From positions 1 through 57,079 of the forward strand of contig JACRCZ010000016.1 in the NCBI GenBank assembly GCA_016218765.1: DNA of 57,079 nucleotides. The letters run 5' to 3'. Made by a program: the position numbers and the translations under genes. Each line of letters opens with the position of its first letter. Within the stretch, counting starts at the first letter, position 1. The DNA is from Deltaproteobacteria bacterium (lineage in GTDB: Bacteria > Myxococcota_A > Polyangia > DRWM01 > JAAZOP01). The notes under the pieces were generated by a model. It saw only the letters and a list, made by a program, of their open reading frames with translations. It ran no database searches and had not been told where the DNA came from. This document shows positions 1 to 8,497 of this stretch, in pieces.

Positions 1-409
1 GCATCGCGGTGCGGAACAGGCGCCGGTCCTCGGCCACGCGGATCGTCTCCAGCCGCGCGCCGATGAGGCGCGTGCCGCTCTCGCGCAGGATGCCCGTCTC
101 GGCCAGCCGCACGGCGAGGTTGAGCGCCGTCTGGCCGCCCACGGTGGGCAGGATCGCGTCCGGCCGCTCGCGCTCCAGGACCTTGCCTACCGCGCTGACG
201 GTGAGGGGCTCGAGATACGTGCGATCGGCGACCCCGGGGTCGGTCATGATCGTGGCGGGGTTCGAGTTGACCAGGACGACCTCGTAGCCCTCTTCGCGCA
301 GCGCGCGCGCCGCCTGGGTGCCCGAGTAGTCGAACTCGCACGCCTGGCCGATGACGATCGGCCCCGACCCGATCACCAGGATCTTCCGGATGTCGTCACG
401 CTTCGCCAA
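1..409 (-). CDS. carB: Carbamoyl-phosphate synthase large subunit, N-terminal part (runs off window)
   Basis: Large subunit of carbamoyl-phosphate synthetase, which makes carbamoyl phosphate from bicarbonate, ammonia (delivered by CarA) and two ATP for arginine and pyrimidine synthesis. About 136 N-terminal residues are present. Reading from the TTG at 409 gives a start [20 protein letters not shown] followed by [13 protein letters not shown], the highly conserved first segment of the family's ATP-grasp half, then [13 protein letters not shown] is chosen because alignment to the usual family start begins there; another in-frame TTG lies at 418. It follows carA by about 110 bp on the same strand, so the two are probably cotranscribed. 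The rest of the gene lies beyond base 1. Confidence 0.93.
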   Translation of the reverse strand, partial: MAKRDDIRKILVIGSGPIVIGQACEFDYSGTQAARALREEGYEVVLVNSNPATIMTDPGVADRTYLEPLTVSAVGKVLERERPDAILPTVGGQTALNLAVRLAETGILRESGTRLIGARLETIRVAEDRRLFRTAM

Positions 410-494
410 GCCAACCAACCTCGGTTCCGTCCTGCGATCCCTGGCCCGGAGGCTTCCGCCGCGCCCTCAAGGGCGCGGTTCGGTTCGGAACCCG

Positions 495-535
495 CCAGCT
501 ACCAGCCACCAGCCACCGGCTACCAGCTACCAGCC
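495..535 (-). repeat. Tandem array of 7-bp units (CTGGT family) between carA and carB
   Basis: From 501 to 535 there are five head-to-tail 7-bp units on the plus strand: accagcc, accagcc, accggct, accagct, accagcc. A partial unit precedes them. On the coding (minus) strand the unit reads GGCTGGT or AGCTGGT. The array lies across the carA stop codon (522-520) and in the leader of carB. The same family recurs at 53690-53717 upstream of pnp. Confidence 0.85.
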
Positions 536-1623
536 CCCACCTGCTCCACCCACCGGTCGAAAACCACCGCCGCGTCGCTCGGCCCCGGACACGCCTCGGG
601 GTGGAACTGCACGGCCATGACGCGGTGCTTGCGCGAGGCGAGCCCCTCGAGCGTCCCGTCGTAAAGACTGACGTGCGTCGGCTCGACCTCGCCCCGGGGC
701 AGAGACTGCGGGTCGACCGCGAAGCCGTGGTTCTGCGCCGTGATCCACACCTCGTCGCCGACCAGGTCGCGGACGGGGTGGTTGCCGCCGTGGTGCCCGA
801 ACCGCAGCTTGAACGTCTTTCCGCCGAAGGCGAGGCCGAGGATCTGGTGTCCCAGGCAGATGCCGAGGATGGGCAGCCGCCCGAGCAGCTCGCGGGTCGT
901 GTCGACGCCGCGCGCGACCGCCGCGGGGTCGCCGGGACCGTTGGAGAGGACGAGCCCGCCGGGGCGCCGCCCGAGCACGTCGTCCGGTCCGGCCGACGCC
1001 GGCAAGACCTGGACCTCGACCCCGCGCCGGGCCAGCTCGCGCAGGATCCCGCGCTTGACGCCGAAGTCGATGAGCACGACCCGGTGGTGCGCCTTGCCTT
1101 CCGCGCGCGCGACCCACGGCTCGGTCGTCGTCACCTCGGCGGTGAGATCCCGCCCGTCGAGCCCCGGGGAGGCGCGGACGCGCTCCGCGAGAGCATCCGT
1201 CGGCTCCGCGACGCGGAAGATCCCCGCGCGCATCGCGCCGCGATCCCGCAGGTGGCGCGTGAGCGCCCGCGTGTCCACGCCCGAGATGCCCGGCAAGCGC
1301 CGCTCGACGAGCCACTCCGCGAGCGTCTGCGTCGCGCGCCAGTTGCTCGCGACCGGCGAGAGGTCGCGCACGACGACCCCGGCCAGCGCCGGGCGGGCCG
1401 CCTGCACGTCCTCCCCGGTCATCCCGTAGTTGCCGATGTGCGGCGTGGTGAACGCCACGATCTGGCCGCGGTACGAGGGGTCGGTGAGGATCTCCTCGTA
1501 GCCCGTCATGCTCGTGTGGAACACGACCTCGCCGAACGCCTCGCCCTCGGCACCAATCGCCCGTCCGCGGAAACAGCGTCCGTCTTCGAGCAGGAGAATG
1601 GCGGGCGTTCGTTCGCGCGTCAC
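520..1623 (-). CDS. carA: Carbamoyl-phosphate synthase small subunit (glutamine amidotransferase)
   Basis: Hydrolyses glutamine and channels ammonia to CarB. The GTG start at 1623 gives 367 residues, the usual CarA length. The reading frame stays open far upstream (to 2745), but that stretch has no family similarity. The N-terminal CarA domain carries SMTGYEEILTDPSY (about 38-51) and GVDTRALTRHLR. The class I amidotransferase domain has the nucleophile Cys256 in GICLGHQ and His341/Glu343 in VQFHPE. The last residues (AGSW) and the TAG stop are encoded by a 7-bp tandem repeat. carB follows on the same strand. Confidence 0.95.
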   Translation of the reverse strand: MTRERTPAILLLEDGRCFRGRAIGAEGEAFGEVVFHTSMTGYEEILTDPSYRGQIVAFTTPHIGNYGMTGEDVQAARPALAGVVVRDLSPVASNWRATQTLAEWLVERRLPGISGVDTRALTRHLRDRGAMRAGIFRVAEPTDALAERVRASPGLDGRDLTAEVTTTEPWVARAEGKAHHRVVLIDFGVKRGILRELARRGVEVQVLPASAGPDDVLGRRPGGLVLSNGPGDPAAVARGVDTTRELLGRLPILGICLGHQILGLAFGGKTFKLRFGHHGGNHPVRDLVGDEVWITAQNHGFAVDPQSLPRGEVEPTHVSLYDGTLEGLASRKHRVMAVQFHPEACPGPSDAAVVFDRWVEQVGAGSW

Positions 1624-1701
1624 ACCGGCAGCGCTCCGGACCGTCGCACCCCACGCGGCGGTCGGCGGAACATAGCAAGCGCCCGACCAAGGGGGAAGGA
1701 A

Positions 1702-1722
1702 GTTGTTGGTTGTTGGTGGGTC
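1702..1722 (+). repeat. Short 7-bp tandem repeat (GTTGTTG)
   Basis: Two perfect gttgttg units (1702-1708, 1709-1715) are followed by a degenerate gtgggtc. They lie in the carA/1906 divergent gap. The repeat resembles the ggttatt array at 7898 in unit length and composition. It is short, so support is moderate. Confidence 0.55.
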
Positions 1723-1810
1723 GTTCGGGTCGAGTTCTTGGTCCGGACGGACGGTGCCGCGGATGAAGGGCGGAGGGCGCAAGCGCGTGCGTGCCGGTGT
1801 TGGGGCGGAG

Positions 1811-1860
1811 CCATCTGTGTCCATCGGTGTCCATCGGTGGTTTCTTCTTTCCCTTCCCGC
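1811..1860 (+). repeat. 10-bp tandem repeat (CCATCKGTGT family) with pyrimidine tail
   Basis: Three 10-bp units, ccatctgtgt, ccatcggtgt and ccatcggtgg, occupy 1811-1840. A pyrimidine-rich tract follows (tttcttctttcccttcccgc). The array is 46 bp upstream of the lipoprotein gene at 1906 and in the same orientation. The same composite (units, terminal GTGG, pyrimidine tract) recurs twice before 15867 and twice, on the minus strand, before the amidase start at 14108. Confidence 0.85.
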
Positions 1861-1905
1861 GCCTCTTGCGGATTCGCCGCAATCGGGTAGTTTGTCGCCT
1901 CGGCC

Positions 1906-2796
1906 ATGAGGACGTCGTTCCCCACGCAGGGCGATCGAATCGCGACAAGCCGTCCGGCGCTGGCGGTGGCGCTCGCGGCCGCGGCATCCGTCGCGGGGTG
2001 CGCGTCGGACATGGCGCCGCAGAGCCTGGTCGAGCGGTTCCGGATCATCGCCGTGCGCGCAGACGTCCCGGACGGGCCGGCGGGGACGACCGTCACGCTG
2101 GACGCGCTGGTCGCCGACCCGCAAGGGGAGGGGCGGGCGCTCTCGTGGCTCTGGGTCGCCTGCCTGCTCGGCCCGTCGCTCGATCCCGAGGCCTGTGCCG
2201 ATCCGGAGCGCGGGGGCATCGTCGGCATCGGCATGGAGCCGACGTTCACCTTCACGACGCCGCCGCCGGCGGAGGACCGGACCGAGGCGCAAGTCATGGT
2301 GACGCTGGCGGTCTGCGCCGGCGGCACGTTCGAGCTGCCGGCGGACGGCGGAGCCGCGGGCACGCCGGGATGCGCGGGCGGGGACGGCGCGGTGGCGTAC
2401 AAGAGGGTCTTTTCGCGCGAGACCGGGGCGTACAACCACAACCCCGGGCTGGCCGGGCTGACGCTGGACGGCGCGGCCTGGGGCGACGAGACCTCGGAGC
2501 GCGCCGCGTGCACGGGCGACTCCTGCGAACCGCTGGAGCTGATCGCGACGCTGGCCGAGGGTGCGGCGGAGACCTGGACGGAGATCGCGTTCGGCTCGCC
2601 GCGGCAGCGCACGGAAGAGGTCTACGTCTCGTGGTTCGCGACGGCGGGCTCCTTCGAGCGCATCCGCAGCGGCGGGGAGGAGCCGACGGTCGAATGGACG
2701 CCGCCCGAGGGTCCGGCGGCGGTCGATTTCTGGATCGTGGTGCACGACGGGCGCGGCGGCACCGACTGGGCGACCCGGCGGATCGAGCTGCGCTAG
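1906..2796 (+). CDS. Predicted lipoprotein of unknown function
   Basis: 296 residues starting with ATG. A hydrophobic signal segment ends in a lipobox, SVAGC, with the acylated Cys at residue 32, so it should be membrane-anchored through lipid. I recognise no catalytic domain. The mature part looks like a beta-rich extracytoplasmic protein (for example FWIVVHDGRGGTDWATR near the C-terminus, reminiscent of Ig-like domains), with several Cys residues (TLAVCAGG, TPGCAGG, RAACTGDSC). It stands alone on the plus strand, divergent from carA. Two repeat arrays occupy its upstream region. Function is not assignable from sequence. Confidence 0.8.
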   Translation: MRTSFPTQGDRIATSRPALAVALAAAASVAGCASDMAPQSLVERFRIIAVRADVPDGPAGTTVTLDALVADPQGEGRALSWLWVACLLGPSLDPEACADPERGGIVGIGMEPTFTFTTPPPAEDRTEAQVMVTLAVCAGGTFELPADGGAAGTPGCAGGDGAVAYKRVFSRETGAYNHNPGLAGLTLDGAAWGDETSERAACTGDSCEPLELIATLAEGAAETWTEIAFGSPRQRTEEVYVSWFATAGSFERIRSGGEEPTVEWTPPEGPAAVDFWIVVHDGRGGTDWATRRIELR

Positions 2797-2806
2797 GTCT
2801 CGCCCT

Positions 2807-3319
2807 TCACCGCGGCGGCGTCAACGTATCCGGCGGCGGCATGACCATCATGCGGAAGCGCTCCGCGAGCTGGTCGCGGGCGCAGTCCGCGACCGCCTGG
2901 ACGGGATAGCCCCCGCAGATTTCCTGGATCTGCCTCACGCATTCGTCCAGCGCCGGCGAACCGGGCATGGCGCCGGCGCGGCCGCACTCGATGCGGATGA
3001 GATCGCCGCGGATCCTGTCGGACCCCCGACCCGTCACCTCCGAGGTGCGCGACCAGATCCAGATGGCGATGCCGCCCATGATCACGGCCAGGACGATGCC
3101 GCCGAGGCGGACCCGCGTGTCGCCGAACCAGCCCATGACCCTCGGCCCGATCGGTCCCTGCCGCGCCCGCTCCTCCCGCTCGCGCTCGCGCATCTGCCGC
3201 GCGATGTCCGGATTCGAGGCGCAGTACGGACAGCCCTTCGGGTTCTTCTCCGGCGCGTAGGCCAGCTTGCACGCCGGGCAGACGGTCAGCACGGGTCGGC
3301 CGGGCTTGGGTTGTGACAT
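2807..3319 (-). CDS. Zinc-ribbon membrane protein, unknown function
   Basis: 170 residues from the ATG at 3319. The N-terminus has a four-Cys zinc-ribbon pattern, Cys14-x2-Cys17 and Cys30-x2-Cys33 (VCPACKLAY and GCPYC). A highly charged helix (REREREERARQ, about 43-53) follows, then one membrane segment (LGGIVLAVIMGGIAIWIW, about 72-89) and a roughly 75-residue C-terminal part with spaced Cys residues. This suggests a membrane protein with a cytoplasmic metal-binding knuckle. It is convergent with the 1906 lipoprotein, 10 bp apart, and lies downstream of corA on the same strand. I do not recognise the family. Confidence 0.7.
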   Translation of the reverse strand: MSQPKPGRPVLTVCPACKLAYAPEKNPKGCPYCASNPDIARQMREREREERARQGPIGPRVMGWFGDTRVRLGGIVLAVIMGGIAIWIWSRTSEVTGRGSDRIRGDLIRIECGRAGAMPGSPALDECVRQIQEICGGYPVQAVADCARDQLAERFRMMVMPPPDTLTPPR

Positions 3320-3427
3320 GCGGCGCGATCCTCCCTCGGCGACCGGAGTCTACCACGCGGGATGCGCGGGCGCCGCCGGCTCGTGGCGCGCCGCTTCCCG
3401 CTCTACCCGTTCTTCCCGCGCTCGTTC

Positions 3428-4327
3428 CTACAGCCAGCGTTTGCCGCGGAACCAGCGCCAGAGACCGACGGAGAGGGCGATCATGCACAGCCAGACGGCG
3501 AGGTAGCCCCATTGCCAGTCCAGCTCGGGCATGTGGCGGAAGTTCATCCCGTACACGCCGACCAGGAACGTCAGCGGCATGAAGAACGCGGAGAAGACCG
3601 TGAGCACGCGCATCACGTCGTTGGTCGTCTTGGCGGACAGCGAGAGCTGGATGGCGAGCAGGTTGCGCAGGTCGTCGAGCAGGTTGTCGGCGAAGAACTC
3701 GAATGTCTCCACTCGCTCCCGCAGGTCCTGGCACAACGGCTGGTTGACGCTGGAGTAGGGCACGAACTTCTGCGCCGCGTTGAGCGTGTGCCAGAGCAGG
3801 CGCTTGATCAGCGTCAGGCGCGTCTGGGCACGGAAGACCCCCTCCCAGCTCGCGACGTCGCGGCGGTCGCGCAGCACCGCGGCCTCGAACGCGTTGATCC
3901 GCCGCTCGGCCTCGTCCAGCGGCCCCTGGAACGTCTCGACCGCGCTCTGCAGCGTCTCGATCAGCACGACCTGGAGGTAGATCGCCTGCTGCGGGTTCGC
4001 GTAGCGTTCGCGCAGCGCCGCCAGGAACGGCAGCTCGCAGCGATGAATCGAGAGCAGGAAGGTCTTCCCGAGGAACAGAGCGACCTTGTGCGTCAGGGCC
4101 TGCGCGGTGTCGGCGTCCGCCGGCGCGGCATCGTCGACCGCGCGGACGATCACGAACGTCGTGTCGCCCGTGCGCTCGTACTTCGGCAGATGCTCGGGCT
4201 GCAGGCAGTCCGCGACCTGCGCCGGGTGCAAACCGTAGTCCTGGGCCAGCGACGCGAGCTCCTCGCGGGTCGGGCCGGTGACGTCGAGCCACACGCGCTC
4301 GCCTTCCCGTCGTACCTCGCGAATCAT
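3428..4327 (-). CDS. corA: CorA-family divalent cation (Mg2+/Co2+) channel
   Basis: Inner-membrane pentameric magnesium channel. 299 residues from the ATG at 4327 (MIREVRREGERVWLDVTGP), close to family length; the frame is open further upstream but without similarity. The cytoplasmic alpha/beta domain is followed by the long stalk helix. The first C-terminal membrane segment ends in YGMNF, the signature GMN selectivity motif, and a second segment ends in a basic tail (RWFRGKRWL). It is divergent from kdpD. A motif shared with the trk locus (4359-4393) lies in the gap and could influence both genes. Confidence 0.93.
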   Translation of the reverse strand: MIREVRREGERVWLDVTGPTREELASLAQDYGLHPAQVADCLQPEHLPKYERTGDTTFVIVRAVDDAAPADADTAQALTHKVALFLGKTFLLSIHRCELPFLAALRERYANPQQAIYLQVVLIETLQSAVETFQGPLDEAERRINAFEAAVLRDRRDVASWEGVFRAQTRLTLIKRLLWHTLNAAQKFVPYSSVNQPLCQDLRERVETFEFFADNLLDDLRNLLAIQLSLSAKTTNDVMRVLTVFSAFFMPLTFLVGVYGMNFRHMPELDWQWGYLAVWLCMIALSVGLWRWFRGKRWL

Positions 4328-4358
4328 GGCGACAGGCTGGACTCCCCGCGGGAGGACG

Positions 4359-4393
4359 TCAAGCCGCGAGGAAGCGACTTTACGTTTTCCTGA
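4359..4393 (+). promoter_or_regulatory. Candidate KdpE operator upstream of kdpD
   Basis: The stretch TCAAG, CCGCGAG, spacer, then TTTACGTTTTCCTGA (4379-4393) is nearly repeated at 11358-11389, where the core is CTTACGTTTTCCTGA (14 of 15 bases identical) and TCAAG and CCGCGAG are also conserved. One copy precedes kdpD by 68 bp. The other lies between trkA and a small membrane-peptide gene. A T-rich element upstream of K+-related genes fits an OmpR-family regulator such as KdpE. Assignment to KdpE is inference. A TATGAT hexamer at 4429-4434 could be the -10. Confidence 0.55.
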
Positions 4394-4460
4394 TGCCGGG
4401 GACGGCGACACCGCTCGCGCGCAGGCGTTATGATGACACCCGCACCGGGGCGGCCAGGGA

Positions 4461-7184
4461 ATGGACGACGAACGACGACCGGATCCCGACGTGCTGCTCC
4501 GCAAGGTGCAGGCGGAGGAGGCGCGCCGCACCCGCGCGCGACTGCGCATCTACTTCGGGTACTCGCCCGGGGTCGGGAAGACCTACACCATGCTCGAGGT
4601 CGCCCGGCTGCTGCGGGCCGACGGAGCCGACGTCGTCGTCGGGTGCGTGGAGACCCACGGGCGCCCGGAGACGGCCGCGCTGCTGGAGGGACTGGAGGCG
4701 CTTCCGCGCCGTGCGGTGGAGCACCACGGCACGCTGCAGCAGGAGTTCGACCTCGACGCGGCCCTGGCCCGCAAGCCGAAGGTGCTGCTCCTGGACGAGC
4801 TGGCGCACGCCAACGCCGCGGGCAGCCGGCATCCGAAGCGCTGGCAGGACGCGATCGAGCTGCTCGAGTCCGGCATCGACGTCTGGACGACGCTCAACGT
4901 GCAGCACGTGGAGAGCCTGAACGACGTCGTCGCGCAGATCACGTTCGTGCGCGTGCGCGAGACCGTTCCCGACGCCGTGCTCGACCGCGCGGACGAGCTC
5001 GAGCTGGTCGACCTGCCGCCGGATCAGCTCCTGGCGCGCCTCGGCGAGGGGAAGGTCCACCTGCCGGAGCAGGCGCGGCGAGCGGCGGACAACTTCTTCC
5101 GGCGCGGCAACCTCCTGGCCCTGCGGGAGCTGGCGTTGCGGCGCACGGCCGAGCGGGTCGACGTGGACGTCGCGGCGTACCGGCACCAGCACGAGATCCG
5201 CAGCACCTGGGCGGCCGGGGAGCGGATCCTGGTCTGCGTCGGGCCGAGCCCGACGTCGGCGAGCCTGCTCCGGGGCGGGCGGCGGATGGCGGCGGGGCTG
5301 CGGGCGCCGTGGGTCGCGGCGTACGTGGAGGCCCCGGGAGCGTTCGCGCTGACCGGGCCGGACCGTGATCGGCTCCAGGCGAACCTGCGTCTGGCCGAGT
5401 CGCTGGGCGGCGAGGTCGTGCGGCTGACGGGGGCCAGCGCGAGCGGGGAGATCCTGCGCTACGCGCGCGAGCACAACGTGACGCGGATCGTCGTGGGCAA
5501 GCCGACGCACCGGCGGTGGCGCGACGTCCTGCGCGGCTCGTTCGTGTCCGAGCTGGTGCGCGGGAGCGGCACGATCGAGGTGCACTTCATCGCCGGCGAC
5601 GAAGGCGGGGCGGAGGACTCGCCGGCCCGCCGCGGGACGGCGGCGCGGCGGGTGGACTGGCTCGGCTACGGCACCGCGGCTGCGGGCGTCGCCGCCATCT
5701 CCGGCCTCGGCGTCGGCCTGCGGGACGTGCTGTCGCTGCCGGACGTCGCGGTGCTGTTCCTGCTCCTGATCATGGTCGTCGCGATGCGCTTCGGGCGCTG
5801 GCCGGCCCTGGCGGCCTCGGCGCTGTCGGTGGCGGCCTACGACTTCTGCTTCGTGCCGCCGTTCTACACGATGAGCGTGCACGACGCGCGACACTTCCTG
5901 ACCTTCGCCATGATGTTCGCGGTCGGGCTGGTGATCAGCGCACTGGCCGATCGCCTGCGGCGGCAGGAGCGCGCGGCGCGGGCGCGGGAGGCGCGCACCG
6001 CCGCGCTGCACGCGCTGTCGCGGGAGCTGGTCGGTGCGACCGATGCGCGACAGGTGGCGCGCATCGCCGCGCGACAGGCCGGCGCGGCGCTGGGGGGCGA
6101 GGCGGCGGTGCTGCTGCCCGACGGGCCCGGCGGCACGGCGGCAGGCTTCGTCGCGGAAGGTACGCTCCGACCCGGGGAGGACGTCCTCTCGGTGGCGCGG
6201 TGGGCCTTCGAGCACGCCCGGCCCGCGGGCCGCGGCACCGACACCCTTCCCGCCTCGCCCGCGATCTGCTTCCCCCTCCTCTCCGGCACGCGCACGCTCG
6301 GCGTCCTCGCCGTCCGTTCGCCCGCGCACCCGCCGGACGACCCCGAGAGCCGCTCGCACATCGACGCCTTCCTGCGGCAGACGACGCTGGCGCTGGAACG
6401 CGCGCGGTTCGAGGAAGAAGCGCAGGCGGCGGCGCTGCGGGCGCGGACGGAGGAGATGCGCAGCTCGCTCCTCTCCGCCGTGTCGCACGACCTGCGCACC
6501 CCGCTGGCCGCGATCACCGGCGCGGCGACGACGCTGCGCGACGACCCGGATCGCCTCGGGTCCCGGCAGCGCCGCGAGCTGACCGAGACGATCTGCGGCG
6601 AGGCCGAGCGGATGGGGCGGCTGATCGGCAACCTCCTGGACATGATGCGCCTGGAGTCGGGACGCGTCTCGCCGCGTCGCGAATGGGTGCCGCTCGAGGA
6701 CGTCGTGGGCTCGGCTCTGGGGCGGCTCGAATCGCGCCTGGAGGGCCGTGACGTGCGGACCGACCTGCCGGACGACCTGCCGCTGGTCTCCATCGACCCG
6801 GTGCTCTTCGAGCAGCTCTTCGTCAACCTGCTGGAGAACGCGGCGCGACACACCCCGCGGGAGGCGCGGATCGAGCTGCTGGCGCGGGTGGGGGACGGAC
6901 GGCTGGAGGTCGAGGTGGCCGATCGGGGGCCGGGACTGCCGGCGGGGGAGGAGGAGCGGGTGTTCGAGAAGTTCCACCGCGGGCCGCACGCGGGTGCGGG
7001 CGGCGTGGGCCTGGGGCTGCCGATCTGCAGGGCGATCGCCGAGGCGCACGGTGGTACGATCGCGGCGGCGAATCGGGAAGGCGGCGGCGCGTCGTTCCGC
7101 ATCGTCATCCCGGCCGGGGTGGGCTCCGCAGGGGGTCCGGATCCCGGCGGACTGCCGGACATGCTGCCGGAGGCGAAGGCATGA
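4461..7184 (+). CDS. kdpD: Osmosensitive K+ sensor histidine kinase KdpD
   Basis: Membrane sensor kinase that responds to K+ limitation or turgor and phosphorylates KdpE. 907 residues, typical of full-length KdpD. In order: the KdpD N-terminal domain with Walker A FGYSPGVGKT (33-41) and LDELAHANAAGSRHPKRWQD; a Usp-like domain (about 250-370); four membrane segments (about 400-500, starting WLGYGTAAAGVAAISGL); a GAF-like region; the HisKA domain with phospho-acceptor His676 in VSHDLRTPLAAI; and an HATPase domain with N (NLLENAARHTPR) and G (GVGLGLPICRAI) boxes. It overlaps kdpE by 4 bp (ATGA), implying translational coupling. The usual kdpFABC pump genes are absent nearby; a Trk operon converges on the pair instead. 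Confidence 0.95.
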   Translation: MDDERRPDPDVLLRKVQAEEARRTRARLRIYFGYSPGVGKTYTMLEVARLLRADGADVVVGCVETHGRPETAALLEGLEALPRRAVEHHGTLQQEFDLDAALARKPKVLLLDELAHANAAGSRHPKRWQDAIELLESGIDVWTTLNVQHVESLNDVVAQITFVRVRETVPDAVLDRADELELVDLPPDQLLARLGEGKVHLPEQARRAADNFFRRGNLLALRELALRRTAERVDVDVAAYRHQHEIRSTWAAGERILVCVGPSPTSASLLRGGRRMAAGLRAPWVAAYVEAPGAFALTGPDRDRLQANLRLAESLGGEVVRLTGASASGEILRYAREHNVTRIVVGKPTHRRWRDVLRGSFVSELVRGSGTIEVHFIAGDEGGAEDSPARRGTAARRVDWLGYGTAAAGVAAISGLGVGLRDVLSLPDVAVLFLLLIMVVAMRFGRWPALAASALSVAAYDFCFVPPFYTMSVHDARHFLTFAMMFAVGLVISALADRLRRQERAARAREARTAALHALSRELVGATDARQVARIAARQAGAALGGEAAVLLPDGPGGTAAGFVAEGTLRPGEDVLSVARWAFEHARPAGRGTDTLPASPAICFPLLSGTRTLGVLAVRSPAHPPDDPESRSHIDAFLRQTTLALERARFEEEAQAAALRARTEEMRSSLLSAVSHDLRTPLAAITGAATTLRDDPDRLGSRQRRELTETICGEAERMGRLIGNLLDMMRLESGRVSPRREWVPLEDVVGSALGRLESRLEGRDVRTDLPDDLPLVSIDPVLFEQLFVNLLENAARHTPREARIELLARVGDGRLEVEVADRGPGLPAGEEERVFEKFHRGPHAGAGGVGLGLPICRAIAEAHGGTIAAANREGGGASFRIVIPAGVGSAGGPDPGGLPDMLPEAKA

Positions 7185-7879
7185 GCGAGGAAGGGCCGCG
7201 GGTGCTGATCGTCGAGGACGAGCCGGAGGTTCGCCGCTTCCTGCGCACCGCCCTCGACGTGCAGGGATTCCGGGTCGTCGAGGCCGAGACGGCGAAGGAG
7301 GGTCTGGCCGCGGCGACGACCTACAACCCGGAGCTGATCCTCCTCGACCTGGGGCTGCCCGACGGGGACGGCGTCGACATCACGCGCAAGGTGCGGGAGT
7401 GGAGCCGTGTGCCGATCATCGTCATCTCCGCCCGCGGGCGCGAGGACGACAAGGTCGGAGCCCTCGACGCCGGCGCCGACGACTACCTGACCAAGCCGTT
7501 CGGCGTGAACGAGCTCCTGGCGCGGATCCGGGTCGCGCTGCGCCACGCCGTGCAATCGGCCTCTCCCGGCGGCGACCCGGTGCTGTCGGTCGGGACGCTG
7601 CGTATCGACCAGGCGCGACGCGAGGTCCGCGTCGGGGAGCGCGAGGTCAAGCTCACGCCGATCGAGTACCGGCTGCTGGTGCTCCTGGCGCGCCACGCGG
7701 GCAAGGTGCTCACGCACCGGCAGATCCTGCGCGAAGTCTGGGGCCCGCCGTACGCCGGCGAGGTGCAGTACCTGCGGGTGTTCATGGCCCAGCTCCGGCG
7801 CAAGGTCGAGGCGGAGCCGGCGCGGCCGAGGCTGCTGCTGACCGAGCAGGGCGTGGGGTATCGCCTTCGCGACGGGTGA
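7181..7879 (+). CDS. kdpE: KdpE response regulator, OmpR family
   Basis: 232 residues, standard for KdpE. The receiver domain has the acidic pocket VEDEP, phospho-acceptor Asp56 in LLDLGLPDGD, the switch residue in VISARG and Lys in TKPF. The C-terminal winged-helix DNA-binding domain ends in LTEQGVGYRLRDG, with VREWGPPY-like family features (REVWGPPYAGEVQYLRV) typical of KdpE. Its start overlaps the kdpD stop. The nearest K+ transporter genes are the convergent trk operon, so that is a plausible target in addition to, or instead of, a kdp pump elsewhere. Confidence 0.95.
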   Translation: MSEEGPRVLIVEDEPEVRRFLRTALDVQGFRVVEAETAKEGLAAATTYNPELILLDLGLPDGDGVDITRKVREWSRVPIIVISARGREDDKVGALDAGADDYLTKPFGVNELLARIRVALRHAVQSASPGGDPVLSVGTLRIDQARREVRVGEREVKLTPIEYRLLVLLARHAGKVLTHRQILREVWGPPYAGEVQYLRVFMAQLRRKVEAEPARPRLLLTEQGVGYRLRDG

Positions 7880-7897
7880 GGGGGAGGACGAGTTCTC

Positions 7898-7918
7898 GGT
7901 TATTGGTTATTGGTCTGG
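7898..7918 (+). repeat. 7-bp tandem repeat (GGTTATT) between convergent genes
   Basis: Two perfect ggttatt units (7898-7904, 7905-7911) are followed by a degenerate ggtctgg. They sit in the 111-bp gap between the ends of kdpE and the minus-strand OB-fold-like gene. This is the one array here that is not upstream of any gene. I saw no convincing terminator hairpin in the gap. Confidence 0.6.
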
Positions 7919-7990
7919 ACGCGACGATCGAGGGGCGGATGATGGAGCGCGCGCCGGGATGACCGGCCGGCGGTGCTGCCGGAGAGGTCG

Positions 7991-8497
7991 TCAACTCCGG
8001 TCCGCGCCGTTGGTGGCGAGGAGCCGTCGCTCCCTGCGCTTCCAACCCGCCCACGCGCCGAGTGACGCGAGCAGGAGGAGGGCGGCGACGGCAAGCCGGA
8101 TCCAGTCCACGTCGTGCGTCGTGGACGCTCCCGGCGTGACGATCGTCGCGGTCTCCGCGTGCAGATCCATGTCGCCTCCGTGCTCCGGGCACGCGCGGTG
8201 GAACACGCCCTGGAAGTCCAGGACGTCCCCACGGGCGTCGTAGCGACCGACGTGGCGGAGCGGCGGGAGGGCGTCGCTCGCAATCCACACGCCGAGCGTG
8301 TTCTGGCCGTCGGAGACGTTGAGCCAGACGTGGTCCCCGCGGGGCATGAGGTCGCCGATCGCCTCGCCCCGGAACTCGACCGTCCGGCCGTCCATCCGGC
8401 TCGCTCCCTCGATCAGCTCGGTACTGGACGACTGCGCCTGCGCGCCGCCGGGCAGCGCGAGCAGGAGGGCCGACGTCAATGTGAGGATCTTCCTCAT
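7991..8497 (-). CDS. Secreted/membrane-anchored OB-fold-like protein in the trk operon
   Basis: 168 residues from the ATG at 8497, which overlaps the trkH stop (ATGA); the longer frame would start inside trkH. An N-terminal signal peptide (MRKILTLTSALLLALPGGAQA) precedes a domain of about 100 residues with an OB-fold-like strand pattern (DGRTVEFRGEAIGD, DHVWLNVSDG, LGVWIAS, GRYDARGDVLDFQGVF). It ends FHRACPEHGGDMDLHA, whose Cys/His cluster could bind metal or haem. A C-terminal membrane segment (IRLAVAALLLLASLGAWAGW) has a basic cytoplasmic tail. Being last in the operon, it may modulate the transporter from the periplasm. The fold call is by pattern only. Confidence 0.7.
   Translation of the reverse strand: MRKILTLTSALLLALPGGAQAQSSSTELIEGASRMDGRTVEFRGEAIGDLMPRGDHVWLNVSDGQNTLGVWIASDALPPLRHVGRYDARGDVLDFQGVFHRACPEHGGDMDLHAETATIVTPGASTTHDVDWIRLAVAALLLLASLGAWAGWKRRERRLLATNGADRS

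Noticed and set aside
1624..2745. In-frame 5' extension of carA to 741 codons
   Set aside because: No similarity to CarA, antisense to the 1906 lipoprotein gene; a product of high GC.
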